This document shows, one piece after another, positions 52,583 to 61,177 of a stretch of 64,000 nt of DNA. The DNA comes from Streptomyces phaeofaciens (GTDB taxonomy: Bacteria > Actinomycetota > Actinomycetes > Streptomycetales > Streptomycetaceae), in NCBI RefSeq assembly GCF_014648915.1, contig NZ_BMSA01000026.1:1-64000 (forward strand), written 5' to 3'. Positions within the stretch are counted from its first letter, which is position 1; every line of letters starts with the position of its first letter. Under the pieces are notes generated by a model, which saw only the letters and a program-made list of their open reading frames with translations, was not told the DNA's origin and ran no database searches. The translations under genes were made by a program, and so were the position numbers.

Positions 52583-53836
52583 CTAGAGCGCGCTGCCCGC
52601 CTTCCAGTCGGCCCAGGAGAGGTTCCAGCCGTTGAGGCCGTTGGCCGGGTCGACGGTCCGCTCGCCCGAGTTCTTCACGACGACCACGTCCCCCAGCATC
52701 GAGGCGGCGTAGAACTTGTAGCCCGGTACCGAGGAGTCGTTCGCGCCCTTGGCGTCGTGCAGGCCGACACAGCCGTGGCTGGTGTTCTGGCTGCCGAACA
52801 CCGAGGTCGAGGCCCAGTAGTTGCCGTGGATGAAGGTGCCGGAGGTGGTCAGCCGCTGGGCGTGCGGCACGTCGGAGATGTCGTACTCGTCGCCGAGGCC
52901 GACGGTGGAGGACTCCATGCGGGTCTCCTCGAACCGTTCGCTGATCACCATGATCCCGGACCAGGTGGTGTGCTCCGCGGAGCCGCCGGAGACCGGGTAG
53001 GTGGCGAGCGTCGCGCCGTCCCGGCGCACCACCATCCGCTTGGCCGACAGGTCGACGGTGCTGATCTGCTCACGGCCGATGTGGAAGGTGACGTCCTTCG
53101 ACTGGGTGCCGTAGACGCCGTCCGTCCCCTCGACGTCCTTCAGCCGCAGGCTCAGCGTGACCGTTGTGCCGGCCGCCCAGTACGTCTCGGGCCGGAAGTC
53201 CAGCCGGGTGTCGCTGAACCAGTGCCCGACGATTTCCACGGCCGGCTCCGCCGTCACCGTGATCGCCTTCTCGACGGCGGCCCGGTCGGACACGGCGTGC
53301 GTGAAGTCGATCGACACGGGCATGCCGACGCCGGAGGTGGAGTTCGCCTCCGGGGTGAAGTAGCCGACGAAGGTCTCGCCGGGCGCCTTGGTGACGAAGG
53401 TGGTGGTCTGCGCCACGTCCGCGCCCGCCGCCCGTGCGGTGACCGTGTACTTGGTCCCGGAGTACGGGTGCGTGGTCGACGTCCAGGTCGTCTTCGCGGC
53501 GTCGAGGGTGCCCTCCAGCGTGGAGCCGTCGTTGCCGGTCACCTCGACGGAGGCGAGGGTGCCGTCGGTCACCGTGACCGTGACGGGACTGGTGAAGGCG
53601 GCCTTCTTCGTGCCGTCGGCGGGCGAGACCGAGATCACCGGCTTTCTGGCGGCCGCGGAGGCCTTCGCCGCGCCGGACGCCGTCGTGCCCGTCTGCTCCG
53701 AGGCGTCGGCCGCCCCGGAACTGCACCCGGTCAGCGCCACGGCCGGTACGGCGGCACCGAGTGCGGCCAGGACCCCGCGCCGGGACCACCCCTGCGACTG
53801 CTGCTCGGACCGGTTCGATATGTGCGAGACGCCCAC
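52583..53836 (-). CDS. L,D-transpeptidase lipoprotein (Ig-like domains plus YkuD)
   Basis: A 417-residue cell-wall enzyme that makes 3-3 cross-links in peptidoglycan. A twin-arginine signal (SRRGVLAALGAAVPAVAL) ends in a lipobox LTGC, so the protein should be lipid-anchored outside the membrane. Two Ig-like domains (about 70-270) precede the YkuD catalytic domain, whose motif HGNYWASTSVFG...SHGCVGL contains the active-site Cys. GTG 53836 (VGVSHISNRSEQQ) was selected because AAAGG lies just upstream and the signal peptide follows; the longer open frame to 54019 is not signal-like. Streptomycetes have several such paralogues. Confidence 0.93.
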   Translation of the reverse strand: MGVSHISNRSEQQSQGWSRRGVLAALGAAVPAVALTGCSSGAADASEQTGTTASGAAKASAAARKPVISVSPADGTKKAAFTSPVTVTVTDGTLASVEVTGNDGSTLEGTLDAAKTTWTSTTHPYSGTKYTVTARAAGADVAQTTTFVTKAPGETFVGYFTPEANSTSGVGMPVSIDFTHAVSDRAAVEKAITVTAEPAVEIVGHWFSDTRLDFRPETYWAAGTTVTLSLRLKDVEGTDGVYGTQSKDVTFHIGREQISTVDLSAKRMVVRRDGATLATYPVSGGSAEHTTWSGIMVISERFEETRMESSTVGLGDEYDISDVPHAQRLTTSGTFIHGNYWASTSVFGSQNTSHGCVGLHDAKGANDSSVPGYKFYAASMLGDVVVVKNSGERTVDPANGLNGWNLSWADWKAGSAL

Positions 53837-54146
53837 GCCAGGCCTTTCTGAGATGTCCACCTTTGTGCCTGCATCCTGCGCTCCGCACCTGGGGCGTTCC
53901 TTTGAATGGCCGGGCCGCAGCCTGAGATTTCCGTGAGGACGGGCCGGCCCTCGTCCTGCCTGGTGGGAGGGCACGTCCGCCGTCACCGCCCGGTGGGCCC
54001 GCGTCCCTGGGCTAGTCACGGGAGCGCAGAGCCGAACCGCCCGGTTCGTCGTCCTTTAACTATCAGCGCTTACCTACGGCTCCGTAACCTCACGGCCTGC
54101 TCTGCCGCATGTTCCCGTTCACCCCACGGAAAGGGACGTTTCCGAA
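53837..54146. promoter_or_regulatory. divergent intergenic region, L,D-transpeptidase / lipase
   Basis: About 310 bp without a supported gene. A short palindrome TACGGCTCCGTA (54075-54086) lies about 60 bp upstream of the lipase start, inside a TTACC...GTAACC context, and could be an operator. An AT-rich stretch (TTTAACTATCAG, near 54055) is compatible with a promoter. GGAAAGGGA near 54127 serves as Shine-Dalgarno for the lipase. Confidence 0.4.
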
Positions 54147-55472
54147 GTGAAGCCATCCAGCTCAGGGCGAGTCGTGTCAGGGCGATCCGCTTCAGGAAGA
54201 GCCGCCATCGGGCGCGTCGCGCTCGCCGCCGTCTGCGCCCTGGCGGGCGCGGGAATCGCCGCGCCCGCCGCCGCACGGGCCGCGACGCCGGGCGTGTGTG
54301 CCGCCGCCGACGCCGACATCTACCGGCCGCCGGACGGTGCGCCGGCCGCGCCGGGCGACGTGATCGCCTGCCGCGAGGTCGGTTCGCTGCCCATGGTCGT
54401 GACCTCCACGCCGTACCGGGCGTGGAAGCTGCGGTACGGGTCGACGGACGGCCGGGGGCGGCCGGCCGTCGTCGCCGGGACCGTGATCGAGCCGCTCACG
54501 CCGTGGACCGGGCCGGGGAAGCGGCCGGTGGTCGCCTTCGTGCCGGGCACCCTCGGCATCGGTCCCCAGTGCGCCTTCTCCAAGCAGCTCGCCGGGGAGT
54601 ACCAGGACGCCTACGAGGGCGCCAACCTCGCGGCCCTGCTCGACGCCGGGTACGCCGTCGCCGTCACCGACGGTGCCGGATACCTCGACGGCCAGGTCCA
54701 TCCGTACGTCGTCGGAGCCGACGCGGGGCACGCCGTCCTCGACATCGTCCGGGCCGCGCCGGACCTCCCGGGCGGCGGGGTGGGCGCGGGCGCGCCGGTC
54801 GGGATCTGGGGGTACTCCGAGGGCGGGGCCGGCAGCCTGTGGGCCGGGCAGCTCGCCGCGTCCTACGCCCCCGAGCTGGACGTCGTCGGCGTGGCGGCCG
54901 GCGCGGCGCCCGCCGATCTGAAACAGGTCGCCGCCAACCTCGACGGCGGGATGTTCGCCGGGTTCCTGGTGGACGCGGTGATCGGGCTGGCCTCCACCCA
55001 CCCGGGCCTGCCCTTCGACGAACTGCTCAACGACCGGGGCCGCGAGGCCGTCCGGGACGCCGAGTCGCTGTGCGCGGTGGGCACGGTCACCCGTTTCGCG
55101 GGCGCGCGCTTCACCGACTACACCAAGGACCGGCTGACGCTCGACCAGATCTACGCCCTGAAGGCCCCGGACGGGACGACGTGGAGCGAGGTCGCCGACG
55201 CCAACCGGCTCGGTGTCGGCGTGGGCCGTCCCGGCTCCGGCGCGCGCCACGAGATCGGTTTCCCCGTGTTGCAGTACCGAGGGCTGCTCGACGAGGTCAT
55301 CCCGGCCGAGACCGCCCGCGCCAACCGGCAGGCCTACTGCGCGGCGGGGATCCCGACCGAGTGGACCGCGTACGCGGCCGACCATCTGCTCGGGGACTCC
55401 CTCGCCGTGCGCGACACGGTCACCTGGCTCACCGACCGCTTCGAGGGGCGCACCGCGACGAACGACTGCTGA
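54147..55472 (+). CDS. secreted lipase/esterase, alpha/beta hydrolase (secretory lipase family)
   Basis: A 441-residue secreted hydrolase. A signal peptide with hydrophobic core (VALAAVCALAGAGIAAPAAARA) is followed by the mature start ATPGVCAAADADIYRPP. The nucleophile is the Ser of GIWGYSEGGAG, and the oxyanion region is VAFVPGTLGIGPQC. The late QYRGLLDEVIPAE carries the likely Asp, and YAADHLLGDSLAV the likely His. Six Cys residues allow disulfides. It resembles the secretory lipase family (PF03583-type) of actinobacteria. Substrate, lipid ester or mycolate-like ester, cannot be decided. It stands alone, followed by a terminator. Confidence 0.87.
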   Translation: MKPSSSGRVVSGRSASGRAAIGRVALAAVCALAGAGIAAPAAARAATPGVCAAADADIYRPPDGAPAAPGDVIACREVGSLPMVVTSTPYRAWKLRYGSTDGRGRPAVVAGTVIEPLTPWTGPGKRPVVAFVPGTLGIGPQCAFSKQLAGEYQDAYEGANLAALLDAGYAVAVTDGAGYLDGQVHPYVVGADAGHAVLDIVRAAPDLPGGGVGAGAPVGIWGYSEGGAGSLWAGQLAASYAPELDVVGVAAGAAPADLKQVAANLDGGMFAGFLVDAVIGLASTHPGLPFDELLNDRGREAVRDAESLCAVGTVTRFAGARFTDYTKDRLTLDQIYALKAPDGTTWSEVADANRLGVGVGRPGSGARHEIGFPVLQYRGLLDEVIPAETARANRQAYCAAGIPTEWTAYAADHLLGDSLAVRDTVTWLTDRFEGRTATNDC

Positions 55473-55499
55473 GCGAGGCGGCCGCCTGAGCGTGACCGC

Positions 55500-55630
55500 C
55501 GACCGAGGCGGCTGCCTGCGCGACGTGGCCGCCGAGGGAGGTGATCGCCTGGGCGAGGCGGCTGTCTGAGGGAGGTGATCGCCTGGGCGAGGCGGCTGCC
55601 TGAGGGAGGTGATCGCCTGGGCGAGGCGAC
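55500..55630. repeat. tandem 34-bp repeats, three near-identical units plus a degenerate one
   Basis: Units start at 55534, 55568 and 55602, each beginning GAGGGAGGTGATCGCCTGGG and continuing CGAGGCGGCTG; the third diverges after about 27 bases. A worn copy precedes them at about 55500. The repeat lies in the 328-bp gap (55473-55800) between the lipase and the IclR gene and has no credible coding sense. Confidence 0.8.
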
Positions 55631-55679
55631 CGCCGCCGCCCCTCCCGTGGGCCGGTGAGCGCGTCGCCCCCACCGAGAC

Positions 55680-55711
55680 GTCCCCGCGCCGGAGCCCCAC
55701 GGCGCGGGGAC
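55680..55711. terminator. GC-rich stem-loop between lipase and IclR genes
   Basis: GTCCCCGCGCC and GGCGCGGGGAC form a perfect 11-bp stem around GGAGCCCCAC. It lies in the convergent gap and can terminate both the lipase transcript and the leftward IclR/MarR transcript. Confidence 0.7.
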
Positions 55712-55800
55712 TTCCCCTTCACGGCGGCCTGCCGGGCCGGGCCGTCCGCCGGACCGTCCCCCGGGGAATCCGGGAGTGCCCGCCCCTCACTCCCGCAGGC

Positions 55801-56604
55801 TCACTCCCGCCCCTCCGGCCGCCACCCCAGCGCCCGTGAGATACCCCGTGCGGCGAGCCGTACCGCCGGGGCCAGGACGGGTACCTGGGCGTCGGCCCGG
55901 GGGACGACGACCGACACCGCGGCGACCACCGCGCCGCCGGGGCCGCGGACCGGTGCGGCCACCGACAGGGCGTCGTCGGTGACCTGACGGCTGCTCACCG
56001 CCACGCCCGTGCGCCGCACTTCGGCCAGGACCCGGCGCAACCGGGACGGATCGGTGAGGGTGTGGGCGGTGTAGGACGCCAACGGTCCGGCGCAGTAGCT
56101 CTCCTGGAGCTCGGGGCCGCCGTGGGCGAGGAGTGCCAGGCCCACACCCGTGACATGCAGGGGCCAGCGGGCGCCGACGCGGATGTGGACGCCGACCGCC
56201 GACCGTCCGGAGAGCCACTCGGTGTAGACGACCTCGGTCCCGTCGCGGACCGCGAGCTGCACGTTCTCGTGCGTGGCCTCGTACAGGTCCTCCAGATACG
56301 GCAGCGCGATCTGCCGCAGGGCCAGGCCGCGCGGCGCGAGGGCGGCGACCTCCCACAGCCGCAGCCCCACGTGGTACGTCCCGGAGCCGTCCCGTTCCAG
56401 CGCGCCCCACTCGGTCAGCGCGCCCACCAGCCGGTGCGCGGTGGTGAGGGTGAGCCCGGCCCGCCTGCTGATGTCGGTCAGGGACAGCGCCGGATGCGTG
56501 TGGTCGAACGCGGCGAGCACGGCCAGCAGCCGGTCGGGCGCGGACCGGGAGGTCATGGCGAGGGCGCCCGGGTCCGTGCGGCCCGTACGGTCCAGGGGGT
56601 CCAC
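55801..56604 (-). CDS. IclR-family transcriptional regulator
   Basis: A 267-residue regulator. The N-terminal winged helix reads SAPDRLLAVLAAFDHTHP then LSLTDISRRAGLTLTTAHRLVGAL; the C-terminal ligand domain (about 85-260) has QIALPYLEDLYEATHENVQLAV and the RQVTDDALSVAAPVRGPGGAVV motif. GTG 56604 has GAGGAG seven bases upstream. It lies 18 bp downstream of a MarR gene on the same strand, and both are divergent from a catabolic operon that they probably control. IclR proteins often respond to aromatic or short organic acids. Confidence 0.9.
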   Translation of the reverse strand: MDPLDRTGRTDPGALAMTSRSAPDRLLAVLAAFDHTHPALSLTDISRRAGLTLTTAHRLVGALTEWGALERDGSGTYHVGLRLWEVAALAPRGLALRQIALPYLEDLYEATHENVQLAVRDGTEVVYTEWLSGRSAVGVHIRVGARWPLHVTGVGLALLAHGGPELQESYCAGPLASYTAHTLTDPSRLRRVLAEVRRTGVAVSSRQVTDDALSVAAPVRGPGGAVVAAVSVVVPRADAQVPVLAPAVRLAARGISRALGWRPEGRE

Positions 56605-56622
56605 GGAGTGCTCCTCACGGCA

Positions 56623-57165
56623 TCAGGCGAGCCCGTCCTGGGCGACCCGCAGCAGCAGTGCGTGCAGCGTCTCGCGGTCGGCCGGGTCCAGCGGGGCGAG
56701 CAGGTCGTTGGTCACGCGCAGACCCGCCTCGTCGGTGCCGCGCAGGAACGCCCGGCCGTCCCCGGTGAGGACCACGATCCGGCTGCGGCGGTCGTCCGGT
56801 GCCGGGCGGCGCTCGGCGAGGCCCAGCTTCTCCAGGTCGTCGACCAGGCCGACGATCGCGCTGGGATCGTAGCCGAGCCGGGTGCTCAGTTCCCGCTGGA
56901 GGGCGCCCTCGGCGGTGGCCAGGAACCGCAGCACGGCGTAGTGGCGCAGCCGCAGTCCCGACTCCTGGAGGAACGTGTTGAACAACTGCCCCGAGCGCAG
57001 GCCCAGCCGGTAGAGCAGGTAGCCGGTGTCCGCGTGCAGTCCGCGCATCCACGGTTCGTTCCCGTCGATCGGGGCGGCGTTCACGGCGTTGTCCTGGCGG
57101 GCGATGGCGGGCTCCCTGGTCTCGGCCCCCTCGCGGGAGCGGTTACGTCGTACGGATTCCAGCAT
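56623..57165 (-). CDS. MarR-family transcriptional regulator
   Basis: A 180-residue regulator with the MarR winged helix: LRLRHYAVLRFLATAEG, LQRELSTRLGYDPSAIVGLVDDLEKLGLAERR and the wing PDDRRSRIVVLTGDGRAFL. ATG 57165 has GAGGGG six bases upstream; an in-frame TTG 57189 is less likely. It is divergent from the SDR-led catabolic operon, with AT-rich direct repeats in between that look like its binding sites. The ligand is probably a substrate or CoA ester of the pathway, as in other MarR proteins next to CoA ligases. Confidence 0.9.
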   Translation of the reverse strand: MLESVRRNRSREGAETREPAIARQDNAVNAAPIDGNEPWMRGLHADTGYLLYRLGLRSGQLFNTFLQESGLRLRHYAVLRFLATAEGALQRELSTRLGYDPSAIVGLVDDLEKLGLAERRPAPDDRRSRIVVLTGDGRAFLRGTDEAGLRVTNDLLAPLDPADRETLHALLLRVAQDGLA

Positions 57166-57182
57166 GACGCACCCCTCGGTGC

Positions 57183-57211
57183 ACAACAACTATTGACGAC
57201 AACAATTATTG
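57183..57211. promoter_or_regulatory. paired 13-bp direct repeats, candidate MarR operator
   Basis: ACAACAACTATTG (57183-57195) and ACAACAATTATTG (57199-57211) repeat with a 16-bp period, and each half contains CAAnnATTG symmetry. They are strikingly AT-rich, lie about 18 bp upstream of the MarR start and about 90 bp upstream of the SDR start, and so could control both directions. Confidence 0.6.
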
Positions 57212-57300
57212 CTCTTAGCTTCGATCTCGGCTTCGCTCTCGCAGCCGCACCCCACCGCCACCCCTGTCGTGGTCGTGGCTCCTCGTGAAGGGACCCGCTC

Positions 57301-58218
57301 GTGCCCAGCATCGATCTCACCGGCAAGGTCGCCGTCGTCACCGGCAGCGGCCGGGGCCTCGGCCTCGCGTACGCCCAGGCCCTGGCCGCCCACGGCGCCC
57401 GTGTGGTGGTCAACGACATCGACGAGGCGGTGGCCGACGCGGCCGTGAAGTCGATCACCGAGGCCGGCGGCACCGCCGTCGCCGAGGTCGTCCCGGTCGG
57501 CACCGCCGAGGCCGCCGACCGGCTGGTCGGCCGCGCCGTCGAGGAGTTCGGGCGGCTCGACATCCTGGTCACCAACGCCGGCATCCTGCGCGACAAGGTG
57601 CTCTGGAAGATGACCGACGACGACTTCGACGCCGTGATCACCACCCACCTCAAGGGCACCTTCACCTGCGCCCGCGCCGCCGCCGTACGGATGCGCGAGC
57701 AGGGCGAGGGCGGCACCCTGATCCTGGTCGGCTCCCCGGCCGGGCAGCGCGGCAACTTCGGCCAGACGAACTACGCCGCCGCCAAGGCGGGCATCGCCGC
57801 CTTCGCCCGCACCTGGTCGATGGAGCTGGGCCGCGCGGGCATCACGGTGAACGCGATCGTCCCGGTCGCCGCGACCGCCATGACCGAGACGATCCCCGGC
57901 TTCGCGCCGTACGTCGAGGCCCTGCGCGCCGGTGAGCCGCTGCCGGACTTCCTGCGCAAGGGCGAGGGATTCGGCACCCCCGAGGACTGCGCGGCCCTGG
58001 TGCCGTTCCTGGCCTCCGAGGCCGCCCGCCGGATCACCGGCCAGGCCATCGGCATCGGCGGTGACAAGGTGGCACTCTGGTCGCATCCGCAGGAGATCCG
58101 CGCGGCCTACGCCGACGGCGGCTGGACCCCCGACACCCTGGCCGACGCCTTCCCGACGTCCGTCGGCGCCGAACTCCAGTCGGTCGGCATCCCGGCGCCC
58201 GTGTTCCCGGAGGCGTGA
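57301..58218 (+). CDS. short-chain dehydrogenase/reductase (multifunctional beta-oxidation type)
   Basis: A 305-residue NAD(P)-dependent oxidoreductase, probably acting on a 3-hydroxyacyl-CoA. Seen are the cofactor motif VVTGSGRGLGLAYAQ, NDIDEAV, VTNAGILRD, the catalytic Ser in LVGSPAG and the Tyr/Lys pair in TNYAAAKAGIAAF. The C-terminal extension (VALWSHPQEIRAAYADGGWTP) resembles that of peroxisomal multifunctional enzyme-type SDRs. The GTG start has AAGGGA upstream. It is the first gene of a four-gene operon; its TGA overlaps the next ATG (TGATG). Confidence 0.9.
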   Translation: MPSIDLTGKVAVVTGSGRGLGLAYAQALAAHGARVVVNDIDEAVADAAVKSITEAGGTAVAEVVPVGTAEAADRLVGRAVEEFGRLDILVTNAGILRDKVLWKMTDDDFDAVITTHLKGTFTCARAAAVRMREQGEGGTLILVGSPAGQRGNFGQTNYAAAKAGIAAFARTWSMELGRAGITVNAIVPVAATAMTETIPGFAPYVEALRAGEPLPDFLRKGEGFGTPEDCAALVPFLASEAARRITGQAIGIGGDKVALWSHPQEIRAAYADGGWTPDTLADAFPTSVGAELQSVGIPAPVFPEA

Positions 58219-59093
58219 TGGACCTGAACGAGCTGGTCGCGATCGACGTCCACACCCACGCGGAGGTGTCCTCCCGGGGCCACTCCTCCCTGGACGACGA
58301 CCTGCACGAAGCGTCCTCCGCCTACTTCAAGGTGCAGGGAAAGCGGAAGCCCACCATCGAGGAGACGGCCGCCTACTACCGCGAGCGGAGGATGGCCGCC
58401 GTGATCTTCACGGTGGACGCCGAGTCCGCCACCGGCACGGCCCCCGTCCCCAACGAGGAGGTCGCCGAGTCGGCGGCCGCCCACCCGGACGTCCTCATCC
58501 CCTTCGCCTCCGTCGACCCCTTCCGGGGGAGGGCGGGCGTACGGCAGGCCCGCCGCCTGGTCGAGGAGTACGGGGTGAAGGGCTTCAAGTTCCACCCCAG
58601 CATCCAGGGCTTCTTCCCCAACGACCGCGCGGTGGCGTACGCCCTGTACGAGGTCATCGAGGAGACGGGCACCGTCGCCCTGTTCCACACCGGCCAGACG
58701 GGCATCGGAGCCGGCGTCCCGGGCGGCGGCGGCATCCGTCTCAAGTACTCCAACCCGCTGCACGTGGACGACGTGGCGGCCGACTTCCCGCACCTCAAGA
58801 TCATCCTGGCGCACCCGTCCTTCCCCTGGCAGGACGAGGCCCTGGCCGTCGCCACGCACAAGCCGGGCGTGCACATCGACCTGTCCGGCTGGTCGCCGAA
58901 GTACTTCCCGCCGCAGCTCGTGCAGTACGCCAACACGCTGCTGAAGGACAAGGTCCTCTTCGGCTCCGACTTCCCCGTCCTCACCCCCGACCGCTGGCTC
59001 GCCGACTTCGACAAGCTGACGATCAAGGACGACGTGAAGCCGAAGATCCTCAAGGAGAACGCCGCCCGACTGCTCGGGCTCACCACACCGTAA
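58218..59093 (+). CDS. amidohydrolase-2 family metal-dependent hydrolase/decarboxylase
   Basis: A 291-residue TIM-barrel enzyme of the ACMSD/gamma-resorcylate decarboxylase group. It has the metal motif IDVHTHAE, the strand GVKGFKFHPSIQGFFPN, FHTGQTGIG, the His of KIILAHPSFPWQ, and the late Asp in LFGSDFPVLTPDRW. These groups hydrolyse or decarboxylate aromatic and related acids with Zn or Mn. The start overlaps the SDR stop, so the two are coupled. The substrate is unknown; the operon suggests it feeds an acid to the CoA ligase that follows. Confidence 0.85.
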   Translation: MDLNELVAIDVHTHAEVSSRGHSSLDDDLHEASSAYFKVQGKRKPTIEETAAYYRERRMAAVIFTVDAESATGTAPVPNEEVAESAAAHPDVLIPFASVDPFRGRAGVRQARRLVEEYGVKGFKFHPSIQGFFPNDRAVAYALYEVIEETGTVALFHTGQTGIGAGVPGGGGIRLKYSNPLHVDDVAADFPHLKIILAHPSFPWQDEALAVATHKPGVHIDLSGWSPKYFPPQLVQYANTLLKDKVLFGSDFPVLTPDRWLADFDKLTIKDDVKPKILKENAARLLGLTTP

Positions 59094-59105
59094 GGGGCGT
59101 AGCCG

Positions 59106-60611
59106 ATGCGCAACGAGGGACTGGGTTCCTGGCCCGCACGCCGGGCCCGCAAGACCCCGCACCGCACCGCCCTGGTCCACGGCGAGCGGCCGACGGACTA
59201 CGGCACCCTGTACGCCCGCGTCACGCGGCTGGCCCACGCGCTACGCGCCCGGGGCGTCCGGCGCGGCGACCGGATCGCCTACCTCGGCCCGAACCACCCC
59301 TCCTACCTGGAGACCCTGTTCGCGGCCGGCACGCTCGGCGCGGTCTTCGTGCCGCTCAACACCCGCCTCGCGGGCCCTGAGATCGCCTATCAGCTCGCCG
59401 ACTCCGGCGCCAAGGCCCTCGTCTACGGCCCCTCCCACACAGGACTGGTCGCGGGCCTGCCCGGCAGCACGGACGTGCGGACCTACGTCGAGGTCGGCGC
59501 CGAGTACGAGGCGGCGCTGGCGGAGGCCCCGGACGAGCCGATCGACGAGCCCGTCACGCCCGACGACACCTGCATCATCATGTACACCTCGGGCACCACC
59601 GGCCGGCCCAAGGGCGCCATGCTCACGCACGGCAACCTCACCTGGAACGCGGTCAACGTCCTCGTCGACACCGACCTGATCGCCGACGAACGGGCCCTGG
59701 TGTCGGCGCCGCTGTTCCACACGGCCGGCCTGAACATGCTGACGCTGCCGGTGTTCCTCAAGGGCGGCACCTGCGTCCTGGTGGAGGCCTTCGAGCCGGA
59801 GGCCACCTTCGACCTGATCGCCCGGCACCGGATCACCTTCATGTTCGGGGTGCCGACCATGTTCGACCAGATCGCCCGGCATCCGCGCTGGGCCGGCGCC
59901 GACCTCTCCAGCCTGCGCATCCTGACCTGCGGCGGCTCCCCGGTCCCCACCCCGCTGATCGCCGCCTACCAGGAACGCGGACTCACCTTCCTCCAGGGCT
60001 ACGGCATGACCGAGGCGTCCCCCGGCACTCTCTTCCTGGACGCCGAGCACGCGAGCGGCAAGGCGGGTTCGGCCGGCGTGCCGCACTTCTTCAGCGACGT
60101 ACGCGTCCTGCGCCCCGACCTCGCACCGGTGGAGCCGGGCGAGACCGGCGAGGTGGTGGTGCGCGGGCCGCACGTCATGCCCGGCTACTGGGGGCTCCCC
60201 GAGGAGACGGCCGCCTCCTTCGCCGACGGCTGGTTCCGCAGCGGGGACGCGGCGAGAGTCGACGAGGACGGCTATGTGTACATCGTCGACCGCATCAAGG
60301 ACATGATCATCTCCGGTGGGGAGAACGTCTACCCCGCCGAGATCGAGGACCTTCTGCTCGCCCACCCCGACATCGTCGAGTGCGCGGTGATCGGCGTCGC
60401 CGACGACAAGTGGGGCGAGGTGCCGCGCGCGGTCGTCGTGCCCCGCGAGGGCGCCTCGCTGGATTCCGCCGAGGTGCTGGCGTCCCTCGCCGGCCGGCTG
60501 GCCAAGTACAAGATCCCCAAGTCGGTGGTGATCGCGGACGAACTGCCGCGTACCGCCTCCGGAAAGCTCCTCAAAGCCCGGGTGCGCAAGCGCTTCGGCT
60601 CCGACTCGTAG
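59106..60611 (+). CDS. acyl-CoA synthetase (AMP-forming)
   Basis: A 501-residue ligase forming an acyl-adenylate and then the CoA ester. Motifs are CIIMYTSGTTGRPKGAMLTH (AMP binding), LQGYGMTEASPG, WFRSGDAARVDEDGYVYIVD, KDMIISGGENVYPAEIEDLL and the catalytic Lys in LPRTASGKLLKARVRK. It lies in the operon 12 bp after the amidohydrolase gene and 13 bp before MaoC. The medium-chain or aromatic acid used cannot be told from sequence. Confidence 0.93.
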   Translation: MRNEGLGSWPARRARKTPHRTALVHGERPTDYGTLYARVTRLAHALRARGVRRGDRIAYLGPNHPSYLETLFAAGTLGAVFVPLNTRLAGPEIAYQLADSGAKALVYGPSHTGLVAGLPGSTDVRTYVEVGAEYEAALAEAPDEPIDEPVTPDDTCIIMYTSGTTGRPKGAMLTHGNLTWNAVNVLVDTDLIADERALVSAPLFHTAGLNMLTLPVFLKGGTCVLVEAFEPEATFDLIARHRITFMFGVPTMFDQIARHPRWAGADLSSLRILTCGGSPVPTPLIAAYQERGLTFLQGYGMTEASPGTLFLDAEHASGKAGSAGVPHFFSDVRVLRPDLAPVEPGETGEVVVRGPHVMPGYWGLPEETAASFADGWFRSGDAARVDEDGYVYIVDRIKDMIISGGENVYPAEIEDLLLAHPDIVECAVIGVADDKWGEVPRAVVVPREGASLDSAEVLASLAGRLAKYKIPKSVVIADELPRTASGKLLKARVRKRFGSDS

Positions 60612-60624
60612 CAAAGGCAACCAC

Positions 60625-61080
60625 ATGAGCGTCACCGTCAACGGCCTGGACGAGCTGAAGAAGCTCGCGGGCAGCGATCTCGGCACCAGCGACTGGATCG
60701 AGGTCACCCAGGAACGCATCGACACCTTCGCCGACGCGACCGGCGACCACCAGTGGATCCACGTGGACCCCGAGCGCGCCGCCGCCGGCCCCTTCGGCGC
60801 CCCCATCGCCCACGGCTACCTGACCCTCTCCCTCTTCATCCCGCTGTTCACCGAACTCCTGGACGTCCAGGGCGTGACGACGAAGGTCAACTACGGCCTG
60901 AACAAGGTCCGTTTCCCCTCGCCGGTGAAGGTCGGCTCCCGGATCCGTCTGGTCGGCAGGCTGACCGAGGTCGAGGACGTGCCGGGAGGGGTGCAGATCA
61001 CCGTCGACGGGGCGATCGAGATCGAGGGGGGCGCCAAGCCGGCGGCGGTACTGCAGAGCCTTTCGCGTTTCTACGCGTGA
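60625..61080 (+). CDS. MaoC-like enoyl-CoA hydratase
   Basis: A 151-residue single hot-dog protein. The hydratase motif is present as TGDHQWIHVDPERA and GPFGAPIAHGYLTLSL, with the catalytic Asp and His. It probably hydrates an enoyl-CoA made from the ligase product, and the SDR at the operon head would oxidise the resulting hydroxyacyl-CoA. It is the last gene of the operon; two stem-loops follow. Confidence 0.92.
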   Translation: MSVTVNGLDELKKLAGSDLGTSDWIEVTQERIDTFADATGDHQWIHVDPERAAAGPFGAPIAHGYLTLSLFIPLFTELLDVQGVTTKVNYGLNKVRFPSPVKVGSRIRLVGRLTEVEDVPGGVQITVDGAIEIEGGAKPAAVLQSLSRFYA

Positions 61081-61086
61081 GGCTCC

Positions 61087-61156
61087 GCCCCTGACGCCGC
61101 AGGGGCCGATGCCGTGGGGAACCGCGCCACCGTGGTGGCTGGTCGCGCAGTTCCCC
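61087..61156. terminator. double stem-loop with Streptomyces-type dispersed palindrome
   Basis: GCCCCT/AGGGGC (61087-61106) is followed by a longer hairpin whose arms are GGGGAACCGCGC and GCGCAGTTCCCC (61116-61156), ending in CGCGCCCCT. The second hairpin is of the GGGGAACTGCGC...GCGCAGTTCCCC class found many times in streptomycete intergenic gaps. It separates the convergent MaoC and PHP genes. Confidence 0.75.
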
Positions 61157-61177
61157 GCGCCCCTTTCGGAGGCGCTC

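Noticed and set aside
52101..55472. Small Cys/His protein, L,D-transpeptidase and lipase as part of the biosynthetic cluster
   Set aside because: A strong terminator separates them from the exporter genes, and these families are common chromosomal genes with no assembly-line link.
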